Of a DNA stretch of 64,000 bases, positions 16,967 to 25,705 are shown piece by piece. The stretch is taken from assembly GCF_026723865.1 (NCBI RefSeq), contig NZ_CP113529.1:558001-622000 (forward strand), written 5' to 3'. The position numbers and the translations under genes are program-made. The stretch comes from Mycobacterium sp. Aquia_216 (lineage in GTDB: Bacteria; Actinomycetota; Actinomycetes; Mycobacteriales; Mycobacteriaceae). Below the pieces are notes generated by a model. That model was not told where the DNA came from. It saw only the letters and a program-made list of their open reading frames with translations, and ran no database searches. Each line of letters starts with the position of its first letter. Within the stretch, counting starts at the first letter, position 1.

Positions 16967-17932
16967 ATGGATACCCACCGGCTCAAGTACTTTCTGCGGA
17001 TCGCGGAGGAAGGCTCGATCTCGCGTGCGGCCACCGTGCTGGGCATCGCTCAGCCCGCGCTGAGCCGCCAGATCCGACTGCTGGAGGAAGACCTGGGCAT
17101 CACGCTGTTTCAGCGGACTCGCCGCGGCGTGCATCTGACCGAAGAGGGCGAGCGCTTGCGTTCGTCGACGGCCGCGCCGCTACGTCAGCTGGAGCTCGCG
17201 GTCCGGTACGCGGGATCACCGCTGGCGCGCATCGAGCGCGGGCTGCTGTTCGGCATGGTGCCTACCGCCGCCGGTGTTCTGGCCGCGCCGCTGTTGGCCA
17301 GCCTCGGCGCGGCATTCCCGAACGTGCACTTCCACGTCGCCGTCGCCGAAACCGACGACCTCGTGCAGCGCATGCTCAAAGGTGCGATCGACCTTGCGGT
17401 GATCAATCCGGTATCCGACGACCGGCTCTTCTACCGCAACCTCGTCGTCGAAGACCTCGTGCTCGTCGGCGGTCCCGCATCGGATCTCTCGCCCGCGAGC
17501 CCGGTCCCCTTCACGGTCCTGGCCGCATTGCCGCTCGTCATGCCCAGCGGGCAGACGGGAATTCGCAACACCTTGGAAAACACCGCGCTGCGCATGAAAG
17601 TCGCTATCACGGCCCGCTTTTCGACGGATTCGCTGGAAGTCGCCAAGCATCTGGTCGAGGCGGGACTGGGGTACACGGTGCTGCCGCCGGCGGCGTGTGG
17701 CGCCGACGTCGAAGCCGGGCGGTTGCGCAGCGCGCCGATCTGCGAGCCCGAGATCAACCATCAGCTCGGGGTGGGTGCGACCGCGGCGCTGGAACTGCCG
17801 CGCGAGTTCGCGACGAAGATCGGAATCGTGCTGCGCGAAGAGGTCGCGCGGCTGACCAAATCCGGGTTTTGGCCGGCGCGCTTCGTGCCCTCGCCCGTGT
17901 GGGATCCCAATATTCCGGAGCCGCAAGATTGA
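16967..17932 (+). CDS. LysR-type transcriptional regulator
   Basis: The 321-residue LysR protein has an N-terminal helix-turn-helix (LKYFLRIAEEGSISRAAT, QPALSRQIRLLEEDLG, residues 5-60) and a periplasmic-binding-like effector domain (GMVPTAAGVLAAPLL, then HLVEAGLGYTVLPPAAC). It diverges from the SDR-sulfotransferase-SDR cluster and is the obvious candidate regulator of it. An imperfect TACCA/TGGTA arrangement lies in the gap (16912-16956), but the spacing is long and I do not call it as a site. Confidence 0.9.
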   Translation: MDTHRLKYFLRIAEEGSISRAATVLGIAQPALSRQIRLLEEDLGITLFQRTRRGVHLTEEGERLRSSTAAPLRQLELAVRYAGSPLARIERGLLFGMVPTAAGVLAAPLLASLGAAFPNVHFHVAVAETDDLVQRMLKGAIDLAVINPVSDDRLFYRNLVVEDLVLVGGPASDLSPASPVPFTVLAALPLVMPSGQTGIRNTLENTALRMKVAITARFSTDSLEVAKHLVEAGLGYTVLPPAACGADVEAGRLRSAPICEPEINHQLGVGATAALELPREFATKIGIVLREEVARLTKSGFWPARFVPSPVWDPNIPEPQD

Positions 17933-17969
17933 GCGGGTCTACGCTGCCGGGTAGATGGAAGGAGACATC

Positions 17970-18443
17970 ATGACTGTCGTCATCGTCGACGCGGGTCCCC
18001 ATCAGGTCAGCCGTTCGGTTGACGTCGCCGCGCCGGCCGCGGAGCTCTACGAGCTGGCTGCCGACCCCCGACGTCATTCTGAGCTGGACGGATCGGGCAC
18101 CGTCCAAGGCAACATCAAAGTGCCGGAGGCACTGGCGGTCGGGTCGAAGTTCTGCACGAGCATGAAGATGCTGGGCGTGCCGTACCGCATTACCAGCACC
18201 GTGACCGAGCTGAAGCCGCACGAATTGATCGAATGGCGCCATCCGCTGGGTCATCGCTGGCGCTGGAAATTCGAGGCCCTGTCGCCCACCCTGACCCGGG
18301 TTACCGAGACGTTCGACTACCGCGACGCGGGTGCGTTGAAGAAGAAGCTGAAGTACTACGAGCGGATGGGGTTCGCGAAGGCCAACGCGTCCGGCATCGA
18401 GGCGACGCTGGCCGGGCTGCGGGACCGCTACGCCGCGACGTAG
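17970..18443 (+). CDS. SRPBCC family protein
   Basis: The 157-residue START-like protein begins [18 protein letters not shown], followed by the typical W/F-rich strands [17 protein letters not shown] and a C-terminal helix ([18 protein letters not shown]). SRPBCC proteins form a hydrophobic pocket for lipids, polyketides or sterols. The ATG at 17970 is preceded by GGAAGGAGA at good spacing, which decides it over the ATG at 17955. It lies 37 bases after the LysR gene on the same strand. Confidence 0.82.
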   Translation: MTVVIVDAGPHQVSRSVDVAAPAAELYELAADPRRHSELDGSGTVQGNIKVPEALAVGSKFCTSMKMLGVPYRITSTVTELKPHELIEWRHPLGHRWRWKFEALSPTLTRVTETFDYRDAGALKKKLKYYERMGFAKANASGIEATLAGLRDRYAAT

Positions 18444-18598
18444 GTCAGATCGGGTCGCCGGCGTCCCACGCGACCGTGCCCGAGCCCAGTCTCGCTTTTC
18501 CGCTACGGCCGCCGTTGCCGACGATCTTCTCGTTTCCCTCGCCGAGGAGTTCGCCTTCGGATTGGAGCTCATCGTGGTCGGGCTCCAGCGATCGCAGA

Positions 18599-18614
18599 TG
18601 TGAACGCGATCACG
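18599..18614. promoter_or_regulatory. CRP-like binding site upstream of DUF417 gene
   Basis: TGTGA-ACGCGA-TCACG matches the mycobacterial CRP consensus TGTGA-N6-TCACA at nine of ten defined positions. It ends 53 bases before the DUF417 start at 18668, in the 224-base gap after the SRPBCC gene, so cAMP-CRP control of that gene is plausible. No other signal was found in this gap. Confidence 0.5.
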
Positions 18615-18667
18615 GCGTGGATCGTGGTTCCTTCGGAATCAGCCCCGCCCATCGAAGGACTTCGTGG

Positions 18668-19144
18668 ATGACCGCCCGCCGCACCTCGGAATCGCTGACC
18701 CGCCTGGGTCACCTGGTCAGTCGTTACGGTCTGGTCGTCGTTTTGGCCTGGATCGGGTTCGGCAAGTACGTGAAGATGGAATCGCGCGTGCTGATCGAAC
18801 ACAACCCGCTGATGAGTTGGGTGCACGACGTATTCAGCGTCACGACCGTTGCCCGCGCGCTGGGGACGATGGAAATCGTTGCCGCCGTTCTCATTGCGGT
18901 GCGCCCGGTCTGGCCACGGGTGTCGGCCGCCGGAAGCGCCCTGGCGGTGGTGTTGTTCCTGGGGACGCTGAGTTTTCTGTTCACGACTCCCGGTGTGGTC
19001 TCCACCCGCGCCGCCGGCCTGCCCGTGCTGTCGGCGCTGCCCGGTCAATTCCTGCTGAAGGACCTCGTGCTGATCGGGGTGGCGCTATGGACGCTCGGTG
19101 ACGCGCTGCGTGAAAAGAGTCCCCCGAATGAGGTCCTTGGCTGA
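18668..19144 (+). CDS. DUF417 / YkgB family membrane protein
   Basis: The 158-residue integral membrane protein has about four hydrophobic helices (YGLVVVLAWIGFGKYVK, IVAAVLIAVRPVWPRV, GSALAVVLFLGTLSFLF, LVLIGVALWTLGDAL). The conserved start RYGLVVVLAWIGFGK and LIEHNPLMSW fit the DUF417/RclC group, linked in Escherichia coli to reactive chlorine resistance. The ATG at 18668 is the first start giving only family-like sequence. Its last 60 bases overlap the end of the convergent TetR gene. Confidence 0.82.
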   Translation: MTARRTSESLTRLGHLVSRYGLVVVLAWIGFGKYVKMESRVLIEHNPLMSWVHDVFSVTTVARALGTMEIVAAVLIAVRPVWPRVSAAGSALAVVLFLGTLSFLFTTPGVVSTRAAGLPVLSALPGQFLLKDLVLIGVALWTLGDALREKSPPNEVLG

Positions 19145-19759
19145 GCTCAGCGCGGCGTCGTAGGTCGCCGGCGCCAGGCTGTCCGCCTGCTCGGAGAGCC
19201 CCCGGGTGAGCGCACAGATCGCTTCGACCGTCGAGCGGGTGTCGGTCTCGGCGGATAGCGCACCACGCTGCCGGGCATCGTCGACGATCGCGAAGACGAC
19301 GTCGTGCAAGGCCTTGGACCCAGGGGATTTCGGGACGGGTGGGCGCAGTCGGGCAGTGCTCGCGGCACGCAGTGCCCGCAAGAACCCGGTCAGGTACGGG
19401 TAGTCACGGACCAGCCGCGTCGACTCGTCCAGCACCGCGTCGAGTCGGCCGACGACGTCGTCGTGCTGTGCGGCGGCCGCACGCAGCCGCGGTAGGAGGA
19501 TCGCCTCGATCTCCTCACCGGTCGCTGCGAGCAGTGCTGACTTGTTCGGAAAGTAGTGGTACAGGCTGCCACTGGTCATGTCGGCGGCCCGGGCGATCTC
19601 GCGGATGGTCGCTTGCGAGTAGCCGACTTCGGCCACGCAGCGCATCGCGGCGGTGATGATCCGTCGGCGGGTCTCTTCGCTGTCTGCCCCCGCCGGGCGC
19701 CCCAGCTGAGTCACGGGTCTTCGGGGCGGCGTGCTCGCGTCCTGGTCCGAATGCGCCAC
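19085..19759 (-). CDS. TetR family regulator, paralogue 1 of the TRIC module
   Basis: The 224-residue TetR protein has a DNA-binding domain with EVGYSQATIREIARAADMTS and SLYHYFPNKSALL (residues 25-75). It is clearly paralogous to the regulator at 20502: both share TQLGRP, EETRRRII, the whole HTH, RQRGAL or RQRGEL, and the ending YDAALSSAK or YHAALSSAK. It starts inside the TRIC-channel gene (49-base overlap, same strand), so it is translated from the same message. It is convergent with DUF417. Confidence 0.9.
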   Translation of the reverse strand: MAHSDQDASTPPRRPVTQLGRPAGADSEETRRRIITAAMRCVAEVGYSQATIREIARAADMTSGSLYHYFPNKSALLAATGEEIEAILLPRLRAAAAQHDDVVGRLDAVLDESTRLVRDYPYLTGFLRALRAASTARLRPPVPKSPGSKALHDVVFAIVDDARQRGALSAETDTRSTVEAICALTRGLSEQADSLAPATYDAALSSAKDLIRGTLFTQRVTERP

Positions 19760-20415
19760 GTCCGCTTTCGCCGCGTCAGGTAGTAGTCCGCGGGCGAGCT
19801 CTCACCGAGCCGCCAGCCGCGCCACCTGGCCAGCAGACACAGACCCGAACCGACCACGATTCCCGCCAGCTCGCCCCGCGGTGCCAGACCGTAACGGGAG
19901 AGCAGAACCACGGTGCCGCTGGCCGCCACCGCGCACGTCGCGTAGAGAGTGTTGCCGCCGAAGATCGCCGGAGTGCGGTGTACCGCCAGGTCACGCAGTG
20001 CCCCGCCACCGACGGCGCTGACCGTACCGAGCAAAATCGCTGGGAGCCAACTCAATCCGACTCCCAACGTCTTCTCCGTGCCAGCCACCGCCCAGGTGCC
20101 CAACGCCAGCGCATCGACCACCGGATAGGTCAGCGACCACAGCCGGGCGCGCAGCGGAATCAAGAACGCCACCGTCGCTCCCACCAGGGCAACCACCACG
20201 TAAAGCGTGTCCGTCAACGCCAACGGCGGCCCGTGCTGCAACAGGGTATCGCGGATCACGCCGCCGCCAAGGCCCGATAAAATCGCGAGCGCAACGAATC
20301 CCACAGGGTCCATTCGGAATTCGCGAGCCACCACGCCACCCAGGACAGCATTGACGAACACGCCGGCCAGGTCGATGACGCGCGAGAATTCCCCCAGCGC
20401 GAGGTTCACGGCCAC
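19711..20415 (-). CDS. TRIC-type (UPF0126/YicG-like) cation channel family protein
   Basis: The product has two repeats of three helices with glycine-rich signatures, FVALAILSGLGGGVIRDTLL and ILLGTVSAVGGGALRDLAV, the GGGxxRD motif of bacterial trimeric intracellular cation channel homologues. I chose the GTG at 20415 (VAVNLALGEFSRVIDLAG, 234 residues) because the longer ATG start at 20499 would put the 16-bp operator inside the coding region; the ATG remains possible. The tail RTRTRARRPEDP is very basic. It sits between two paralogous TetR genes. Confidence 0.85.
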   Translation of the reverse strand: MAVNLALGEFSRVIDLAGVFVNAVLGGVVAREFRMDPVGFVALAILSGLGGGVIRDTLLQHGPPLALTDTLYVVVALVGATVAFLIPLRARLWSLTYPVVDALALGTWAVAGTEKTLGVGLSWLPAILLGTVSAVGGGALRDLAVHRTPAIFGGNTLYATCAVAASGTVVLLSRYGLAPRGELAGIVVGSGLCLLARWRGWRLGESSPADYYLTRRKRTWRIRTRTRARRPEDP

Positions 20416-20450
20416 TCTCTCACCGCGCACCTCCGGGATAACTAGGTTTG

Positions 20451-20466
20451 GTCGAATATATTCGAC
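20451..20466. promoter_or_regulatory. Perfect 16-bp palindrome between TRIC gene and TetR paralogue 2
   Basis: GTCGAATATATTCGAC is a perfect inverted repeat placed symmetrically, 35 bases from the TRIC start at 20415 and 35 bases from the TetR start at 20502. This is the expected operator for one or both paralogous TetR proteins, controlling both directions. The A/T core stands out in GC-rich DNA. Confidence 0.78.
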
Positions 20467-20501
20467 GATGAACTGCGCCCGCGGCCGAAGGGTGGGCAAC
20501 T

Positions 20502-21149
20502 ATGCGAGCGGGGACACAGCTGGGTCGCCCCGTTGGCGCCAGCGGCGAAGAGACCCGAAGGCGCATCATCGTCGCCACGATGAAGTGTGTGGCCGAGGTC
20601 GGCTATGCGAAGGCGACGATCCGTGAAATCGCCCGCATGGCCAACGTGACCAGCGCCAGCCTGTACAACTATTTTCCGAACAAGTCCGCACTGATCAACG
20701 CGACCATCGCGGCCAGAACCGACACGGCAATGCCCCGGCTGCGACTGGCGGCGCAACGCCCCGGCGACGTCGTGGACCGGATCGAAGCGGTACTCGACGA
20801 ATGCGGCCAATTGATGCGGGAATACCCGGACTTGGCCGCGTTCGAATTCGCGATCCGGGCGGAGACCGTTGCGGCGCCGGGTCGACGGAAGGATCGCACG
20901 CGACCGAGGAACCCCGGTTTCGACGCGTTCCGCGAGATCATCGAGGGTGTCATCGAGAATGCACGCCAGCGCGGCGAGCTCGGTGCTCATCCGGATCCGC
21001 AGGCCGTTGTCGCGGCCGTCTATGCGCTGGTTTACGGCCTGACGGAGTTGGCGGCCACGCTGCCGCCGCAGGACTATCACGCCGCGCTGAGTTCGGCGAA
21101 GGTGCTGGTCAGAGGCGCCTTGTTCGACGAGCAGCCGGCGACTCCTTGA
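20502..21149 (+). CDS. TetR family regulator, paralogue 2 of the TRIC module
   Basis: The 215-residue TetR protein has an HTH with EVGYAKATIREIARMANVTS and SLYNYFPNKSALI. It is paralogous to the regulator at 19085, with matching HTH and C-terminus (YHAALSSAKVLVRGALF). It diverges from the TRIC gene across a perfect palindrome and precedes the monooxygenase pair by 51 bases on the same strand, so it could control both sides. The ligand is unknown. Confidence 0.9.
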   Translation: MRAGTQLGRPVGASGEETRRRIIVATMKCVAEVGYAKATIREIARMANVTSASLYNYFPNKSALINATIAARTDTAMPRLRLAAQRPGDVVDRIEAVLDECGQLMREYPDLAAFEFAIRAETVAAPGRRKDRTRPRNPGFDAFREIIEGVIENARQRGELGAHPDPQAVVAAVYALVYGLTELAATLPPQDYHAALSSAKVLVRGALFDEQPATP

Positions 21150-21159
21150 TACGATCAAG
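21145..21159. promoter_or_regulatory. Palindrome upstream of the monooxygenase operon
   Basis: CTTGAT-ACG-ATCAAG is a perfect inverted repeat with 6-base arms overlapping the TetR stop codon and ending 41 bases before the monooxygenase start at 21201. A -10-like TTATAG follows at 21167-21172. It suggests that the monooxygenases have their own promoter and operator, different from the GTCGAATA palindrome. Confidence 0.45.
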
Positions 21160-21200
21160 CGATTGATTATAGAGTCGGCTCACGAGAGCGGAGTCGGGAC

Positions 21201-22994
21201 TTGACCGAGACTGTTGGGTGCGCGTTCGATGTCGATGCGCTGCGGCAGAAGTACGCCGAAGAGCGCGCGCGGCGACTACGGCCCGACGGGATCGACCAGT
21301 ATGTGGAAGTCGCCGGTGATTTCGCCCGCTTCGCCGAAGATCCCTGGGTCGACCAGGAATTCGTCCGCGAGCCGCGCACCGACGAGGTCGACGTGGCGAT
21401 CGTGGGCGCCGGCTTCGGCGGGCTACTGACCGGTGTGCGGCTACGCCAGCTCGGTGTGCAAAGCGTGCGGCTGATCGACCGGGCGGCCGACGTGGGTGGC
21501 ACCTGGTATTGGAACCGATACCCGGGGATCGCCTGCGATGTCGAGTCCTATGTGTACATCCCGCTGCTGGAGGAACTCGGCTACATCCCCGTGGAGAAAT
21601 ACTCCAAGGGCGCAGAGATCTTTGCGCACTGCCAGCGCATCGCGGAGCGGTACGACCTGTACCGTGACGCGTGCCTGCGCACCGACGTCCAGGAGATCCG
21701 TTGGGATCCAACGGATTCCCGTTGGATCATCCGCACCGACCGGGGTGACGAGATGCGGGCCAAATTCGTCTCGATGGCAAACGGGTACCAAGCCAAGCCC
21801 AAACTGCCCGGCATCGCAGGCCTCGGGTCCTTTCGAGGTCACACGTTCCACACCGGCCGTTGGGACTACGGCTACACCGGCCAGAAGCTGGAGAACCTAG
21901 CCGGCATCCGTGTCGGCATCATCGGCACCGGCGCGACCGCGGTCCAATGCGTGCCGCATCTGGGCGCCGCCGCGGGCCAGCTCTACGTCTTCCAACGCAC
22001 GCCATCGTCCGTCGACGTCCGTGCCAATGCCGCCACGGATCCACAGTGGGTCAACGCATTACAGCCGGGCTGGCAACGCCGGCGCATCCAGAACTTTCAG
22101 ATCTTGACCGCCGGCGGGCAGGCGCCCGAGGACCTCGTCGCCGATGCCTGGACGAGCATCACCCGCAAGCTCCCGGTGATGCGTCATGACGGCGACACCG
22201 CGGTGGATCCGGAGCAGCGCGGCCGCGACATCGAGATCGCGGACTTCGCCAAGATGGAGGAGATCCGGGCCCGAGTCGACGAGGTCGTCGCCGACCGCGC
22301 CACCGCCGAGGCGCTCAAGCCCTGGTACGGCTACTTCTGCAAGCGCCCCTGCTTTCACGACGAATACCTGCAAACCTTCAACCGCGACAACGTGACGCTG
22401 GTCGACACCCGCGGTCGCGGGGTGGAGCGGATCACCGAGTCCGGTGTCGTCGTCGACGGTGTGGTCTACGAGCTCGACTGCCTCATCTTCGCAACGGGTT
22501 TCGAGGTGGGCACCGACTACAGCCGTCGCACCGGGTTCGAACTGATCGGTCGCGACGGCGTGAGTCTGACCGAGCGCTGGCGTGACGGCGTTCGCACATT
22601 CCAGGGCTTGTGCGCCAACGGTTTTCCGAACTGCTTCATCGAGAGCATCTCCCAGGCGGGATTGACGGTGAACTTCCCGTATCTGCTTGACGTGCAAGCC
22701 AGCCACGCGGCCTGGATCATCGCGTGGGCACTAGAACACGGCGCGACCGAGATCGAGGCGTCACCGGCCGCCGAAGCCGCCTGGGTCGAAACGGTGGTCG
22801 CGCGCTCGACCGCGACCGCAGAGCGCGCCAAGACGTGCACCCCCGGTTACTACAACCGCGAGGGTAAGGCGGACGCCAAGACGCGACAGGGCAGTTTCTT
22901 CTTCGGTGCTCCCACCGAATACGCCGACATCTTGGAGGCGTGGCGGGCGCAGGGAGATTTGGCGGGCCTCGACATTCGCGGCGCCGGGCCGTGA
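21201..22994 (+). CDS. Baeyer-Villiger-type FAD/NADPH monooxygenase, copy A
   Basis: The 597-residue flavoprotein has an N-terminal extension of about 60 residues, then the FAD site VAIVGAGFGGLLTG, GGTWYWNRYPGIACDVES, the Baeyer-Villiger fingerprint FRGHTFHTGRW (FxGxxxHTxxW, about residue 213) and the NADPH site GIIGTGATAVQ (about 240). Length and extension match cyclopentadecanone/steroid-type enzymes that turn ketones into esters or lactones. The stop overlaps the start of the second monooxygenase (GTGA). The substrate is unknown. Confidence 0.92.
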   Translation: MTETVGCAFDVDALRQKYAEERARRLRPDGIDQYVEVAGDFARFAEDPWVDQEFVREPRTDEVDVAIVGAGFGGLLTGVRLRQLGVQSVRLIDRAADVGGTWYWNRYPGIACDVESYVYIPLLEELGYIPVEKYSKGAEIFAHCQRIAERYDLYRDACLRTDVQEIRWDPTDSRWIIRTDRGDEMRAKFVSMANGYQAKPKLPGIAGLGSFRGHTFHTGRWDYGYTGQKLENLAGIRVGIIGTGATAVQCVPHLGAAAGQLYVFQRTPSSVDVRANAATDPQWVNALQPGWQRRRIQNFQILTAGGQAPEDLVADAWTSITRKLPVMRHDGDTAVDPEQRGRDIEIADFAKMEEIRARVDEVVADRATAEALKPWYGYFCKRPCFHDEYLQTFNRDNVTLVDTRGRGVERITESGVVVDGVVYELDCLIFATGFEVGTDYSRRTGFELIGRDGVSLTERWRDGVRTFQGLCANGFPNCFIESISQAGLTVNFPYLLDVQASHAAWIIAWALEHGATEIEASPAAEAAWVETVVARSTATAERAKTCTPGYYNREGKADAKTRQGSFFFGAPTEYADILEAWRAQGDLAGLDIRGAGP

Positions 22995-24571
22995 AGTACC
23001 TGCTCGGGCGAGCCCGGGCGGCGACGCGGCGCCGACGCTCACCCAGGGTGGCGATCATCGGCGCTGGATTCGGCGGACTGGGCGCGGCGGTGGCCCTGCG
23101 CCGGGCCGGCATCGACGACCTGGTGATCCTCGAGGCCGACGACGGCGTCGGAGGCACCTGGCGGCGCAACACCTATCCCGGGGCCGCCTGCGATATCCAA
23201 AGTCACCTGTACTCGTTTTCGTTCGCGCCCAACAAATCCTGGAGCCGGACCTACGCTCGGCAGCCCGAGATTCTTGCCTACCTGGAGTCCGTGGCCGACG
23301 ACTTCGACCTGCGCCGGCATCTGCAGCTGCGGACCAGGGTGCGCTCCGTTACGTGGAACGCCGATACCTGGAGCTGGGACTGTGCGACAGAACGCCCCGG
23401 GGGTACCAGCACGCTGAGCGTCGACGTGGTGGTCTGCGCGGTCGGCCTGTTCGGATCGCTGAAACTACCCGATATTGCGGGCTTGAGCGATTTCGGCGGC
23501 TCCGTCATGCACACCGCACAGTGGAATCACGACATCGGACTGGCGGGCAAGAAGGTCGCGGTGATCGGCACGGGCGCCAGTGGGATTCAGCTTGTTCCCG
23601 AATTGGCGAAAGCCGGCGCGCAGGTGACGGTTTTTCAGCGCACCCCCCCGTGGATGGTTCCCAAAGAGGACCGCCCTTACAGCGCAACCGAATTGGCTCG
23701 ATTCCGACGCAACCCTCTGGCTGTGCCCCGGACCCGCTGGCAGATCTGGAAGTTCCAGCACGACAACACCGCGACCTTCGCCGACGACCCGGTGGTCACC
23801 GCGCGCACTCAGGTCGCGATGTCGTTTTTGGAGCGCACCGTGGCCGACGCGGGACTTCGCCGCGCCCTGACGCCGGACTATCCGTTTCGCTGTAAGCGGG
23901 TGCTGCTCGGCGACGACTACTACCGGGCGTTGCAGCAAGACAACGTCTCACTCGTCACCGACCCGATCAACCGGATCACCGAGACGTCGGTCGTGACCGC
24001 CACGGGCGAGGCCGTCACCGTCGACGCGATCGTGCTGGCCACCGGATTCGAGACGTCGCGCTACCTGTCGGGTATCGACGTCATCGGGTGTGGCGGGCAG
24101 CACCTGCACGAGCGCTGGGGCGACGATCCCAGCGCGTATCTGGGTGTGGCCGTCGGCGGATTCCCGAACTTTTTCATGCTGTACGGCCCCAACACCAACC
24201 AGGGCGGCAACTCGATCGTCTACATCCTGGAAGCCGGCGCGCGGCTGGTGACCAGCGCGGTCACCAGGCTGGCGCGTCGAGGCGGCTATCTCGATGTGCG
24301 ACCCGAGGCGGAAAAACGGTACAACGAAGGGCTTTCCGCCGACTTGGAGCGCACCATCTGGACCCAGTGCGACAGCTACTTCCGGTCACCCACGGGCCGG
24401 ATCGTCACCCAGTGGCCCTACACCGAACTGGAATACGCGCGCCGGACCTGGCGGCTGCGGCCCCGAGACTGGCTGCACCACACCGGAGTGGCGCCCGCCG
24501 CGGGGCGCAGGCTGGCCGACGCCGAGATCGATTACCCCGCGGACCAATTCACCGGCGGGTCAGCCCCGTAG
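22991..24571 (+). CDS. Baeyer-Villiger-type FAD/NADPH monooxygenase, copy B
   Basis: The 526-residue flavoprotein has VAIIGAGFGGLGAAV (about residue 17), GGTWRRNTYPGAACDIQSH, the fingerprint FGGSVMHTAQW (about 168) and VAVIGTGASGIQLVP (about 188). It lacks the long N-terminal extension of copy A and is of the EthA/MymA-like size class. The GTG start overlaps the stop of copy A, so the two are translated together. The pair may act successively or on different ketones. It ends about 50 bases before the FUSC gene. Confidence 0.92.
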   Translation: MKYLLGRARAATRRRRSPRVAIIGAGFGGLGAAVALRRAGIDDLVILEADDGVGGTWRRNTYPGAACDIQSHLYSFSFAPNKSWSRTYARQPEILAYLESVADDFDLRRHLQLRTRVRSVTWNADTWSWDCATERPGGTSTLSVDVVVCAVGLFGSLKLPDIAGLSDFGGSVMHTAQWNHDIGLAGKKVAVIGTGASGIQLVPELAKAGAQVTVFQRTPPWMVPKEDRPYSATELARFRRNPLAVPRTRWQIWKFQHDNTATFADDPVVTARTQVAMSFLERTVADAGLRRALTPDYPFRCKRVLLGDDYYRALQQDNVSLVTDPINRITETSVVTATGEAVTVDAIVLATGFETSRYLSGIDVIGCGGQHLHERWGDDPSAYLGVAVGGFPNFFMLYGPNTNQGGNSIVYILEAGARLVTSAVTRLARRGGYLDVRPEAEKRYNEGLSADLERTIWTQCDSYFRSPTGRIVTQWPYTELEYARRTWRLRPRDWLHHTGVAPAAGRRLADAEIDYPADQFTGGSAP

Positions 24572-24623
24572 GGATCGCCACGCGGCTTCGCCGTGACATG
24601 CGTCTTTCGAGAACTCGCGGCTT

Positions 24624-25697
24624 GTGGTGGGGTTGGCAGTCGTGACGACTGCTTTGTTTGCCAGGACAATGGACAGCGGCCGGGCCGCTGTGCAACGTCT
24701 GCGTGATGTGTTGTGGGCGATCGCCGAGGCGTCGGTGGCCGCAGGCGTGGCGTGGTACATCGCCCATGACGTGCTGGGCCACCCGGATCCGTTCTTCGCA
24801 CCGATCGCCGCGGCGGTGTGCGTGTCGGCGAGCAACGTGTTTCAAGCGCAGCGGGCGGTCCAGAACATTGCCGGTGTGGCACTGGGGATCTGCCTGGGTT
24901 CCACCGTGCAGCAACTGTTCGGCACCGAGTGGATTGCCATGGCCGCCGCGGTGTTTGCCGCGTTGTGCGTCGCGGTGCTGTTCGGGCAGGGGATCGTCGC
25001 ACGGGACTTGACCTTCGCCAATCAGACCGCCGGTTCGGCAATCCTGGTCATGGCGCTCTCGGTCGGGGCCGACAGCGTTTTTCAACGCCTCCAGGAAGCT
25101 CTGATTGGTGGCGGCGTGGCGCTGGTGTTGAGCATCCTGTTGTTGCCGCCCAACCCGCACACGGCGCTGCACAGCGCCCGGGTCGGCGTCGTCGGCGCCC
25201 TGCACGACCTGCTCGCCGAGACCGCAGGCCGGGTCGGCGGTGATGTGATGATCCCGTCGCGCTGGCAGTACGTCGCCGTCGATCGGCTGCATGAGCGGCT
25301 GGAGGTACTCGACAAGGCCCGCATCCACGCTCGTCATCTCGCGTCGATCGCGCCGCGCCGGTGGGCCGCACGCGGCACCGTCCACGGCGCGGATCAGCAG
25401 GCCGCGCAGCTGGCCCTGCTCGCCGGCTCGCTGCTGTACCTGGCCCGTGCCGTGACGACGGCCTACGGCGTCAGCGGCTCGCTTCCCCAACCGGTGCGCG
25501 ACGCGATCGGCGAACTCGCGGCCGCAGTTGCCCTCAGCGAGAGGGATCCCGCCGCAGCGGACGCCCGCCTCGCCGCGGCCCGCGATTGCGTTGCCGCGCT
25601 GGATTCCGGCGGCGCCGCCCGAACGGACTTGGCGCTTACCGCTGTCGTCGAAACCTGCGTCGACGACCTACAACTCGTGGTCGACTTTCGGCAATAA
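24624..25697 (+). CDS. FUSC-family / aromatic-acid exporter-like membrane protein
   Basis: The 357-residue protein has an N-terminal bundle of about five helices (WAIAEASVAAGVAWYIAHD, FFAPIAAAVCVSASN, IAGVALGICLGSTVQ, IAMAAAVFAALCVAVL, VALVLSILLLPPN) and a long cytoplasmic helical domain. This half-size layout matches FUSC and ArAE exporters. Starts at 24624 (GTG), 24642 (GTG) and 24672 (ATG) are all possible. It follows the monooxygenase pair on the same strand and could export or exclude an aromatic or lipophilic acid. Its stop faces the DUF2252 gene 8 bases away. Confidence 0.78.
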   Translation: MVGLAVVTTALFARTMDSGRAAVQRLRDVLWAIAEASVAAGVAWYIAHDVLGHPDPFFAPIAAAVCVSASNVFQAQRAVQNIAGVALGICLGSTVQQLFGTEWIAMAAAVFAALCVAVLFGQGIVARDLTFANQTAGSAILVMALSVGADSVFQRLQEALIGGGVALVLSILLLPPNPHTALHSARVGVVGALHDLLAETAGRVGGDVMIPSRWQYVAVDRLHERLEVLDKARIHARHLASIAPRRWAARGTVHGADQQAAQLALLAGSLLYLARAVTTAYGVSGSLPQPVRDAIGELAAAVALSERDPAAADARLAAARDCVAALDSGGAARTDLALTAVVETCVDDLQLVVDFRQ

Positions 25698-25705
25698 GTG
25701 AGACG

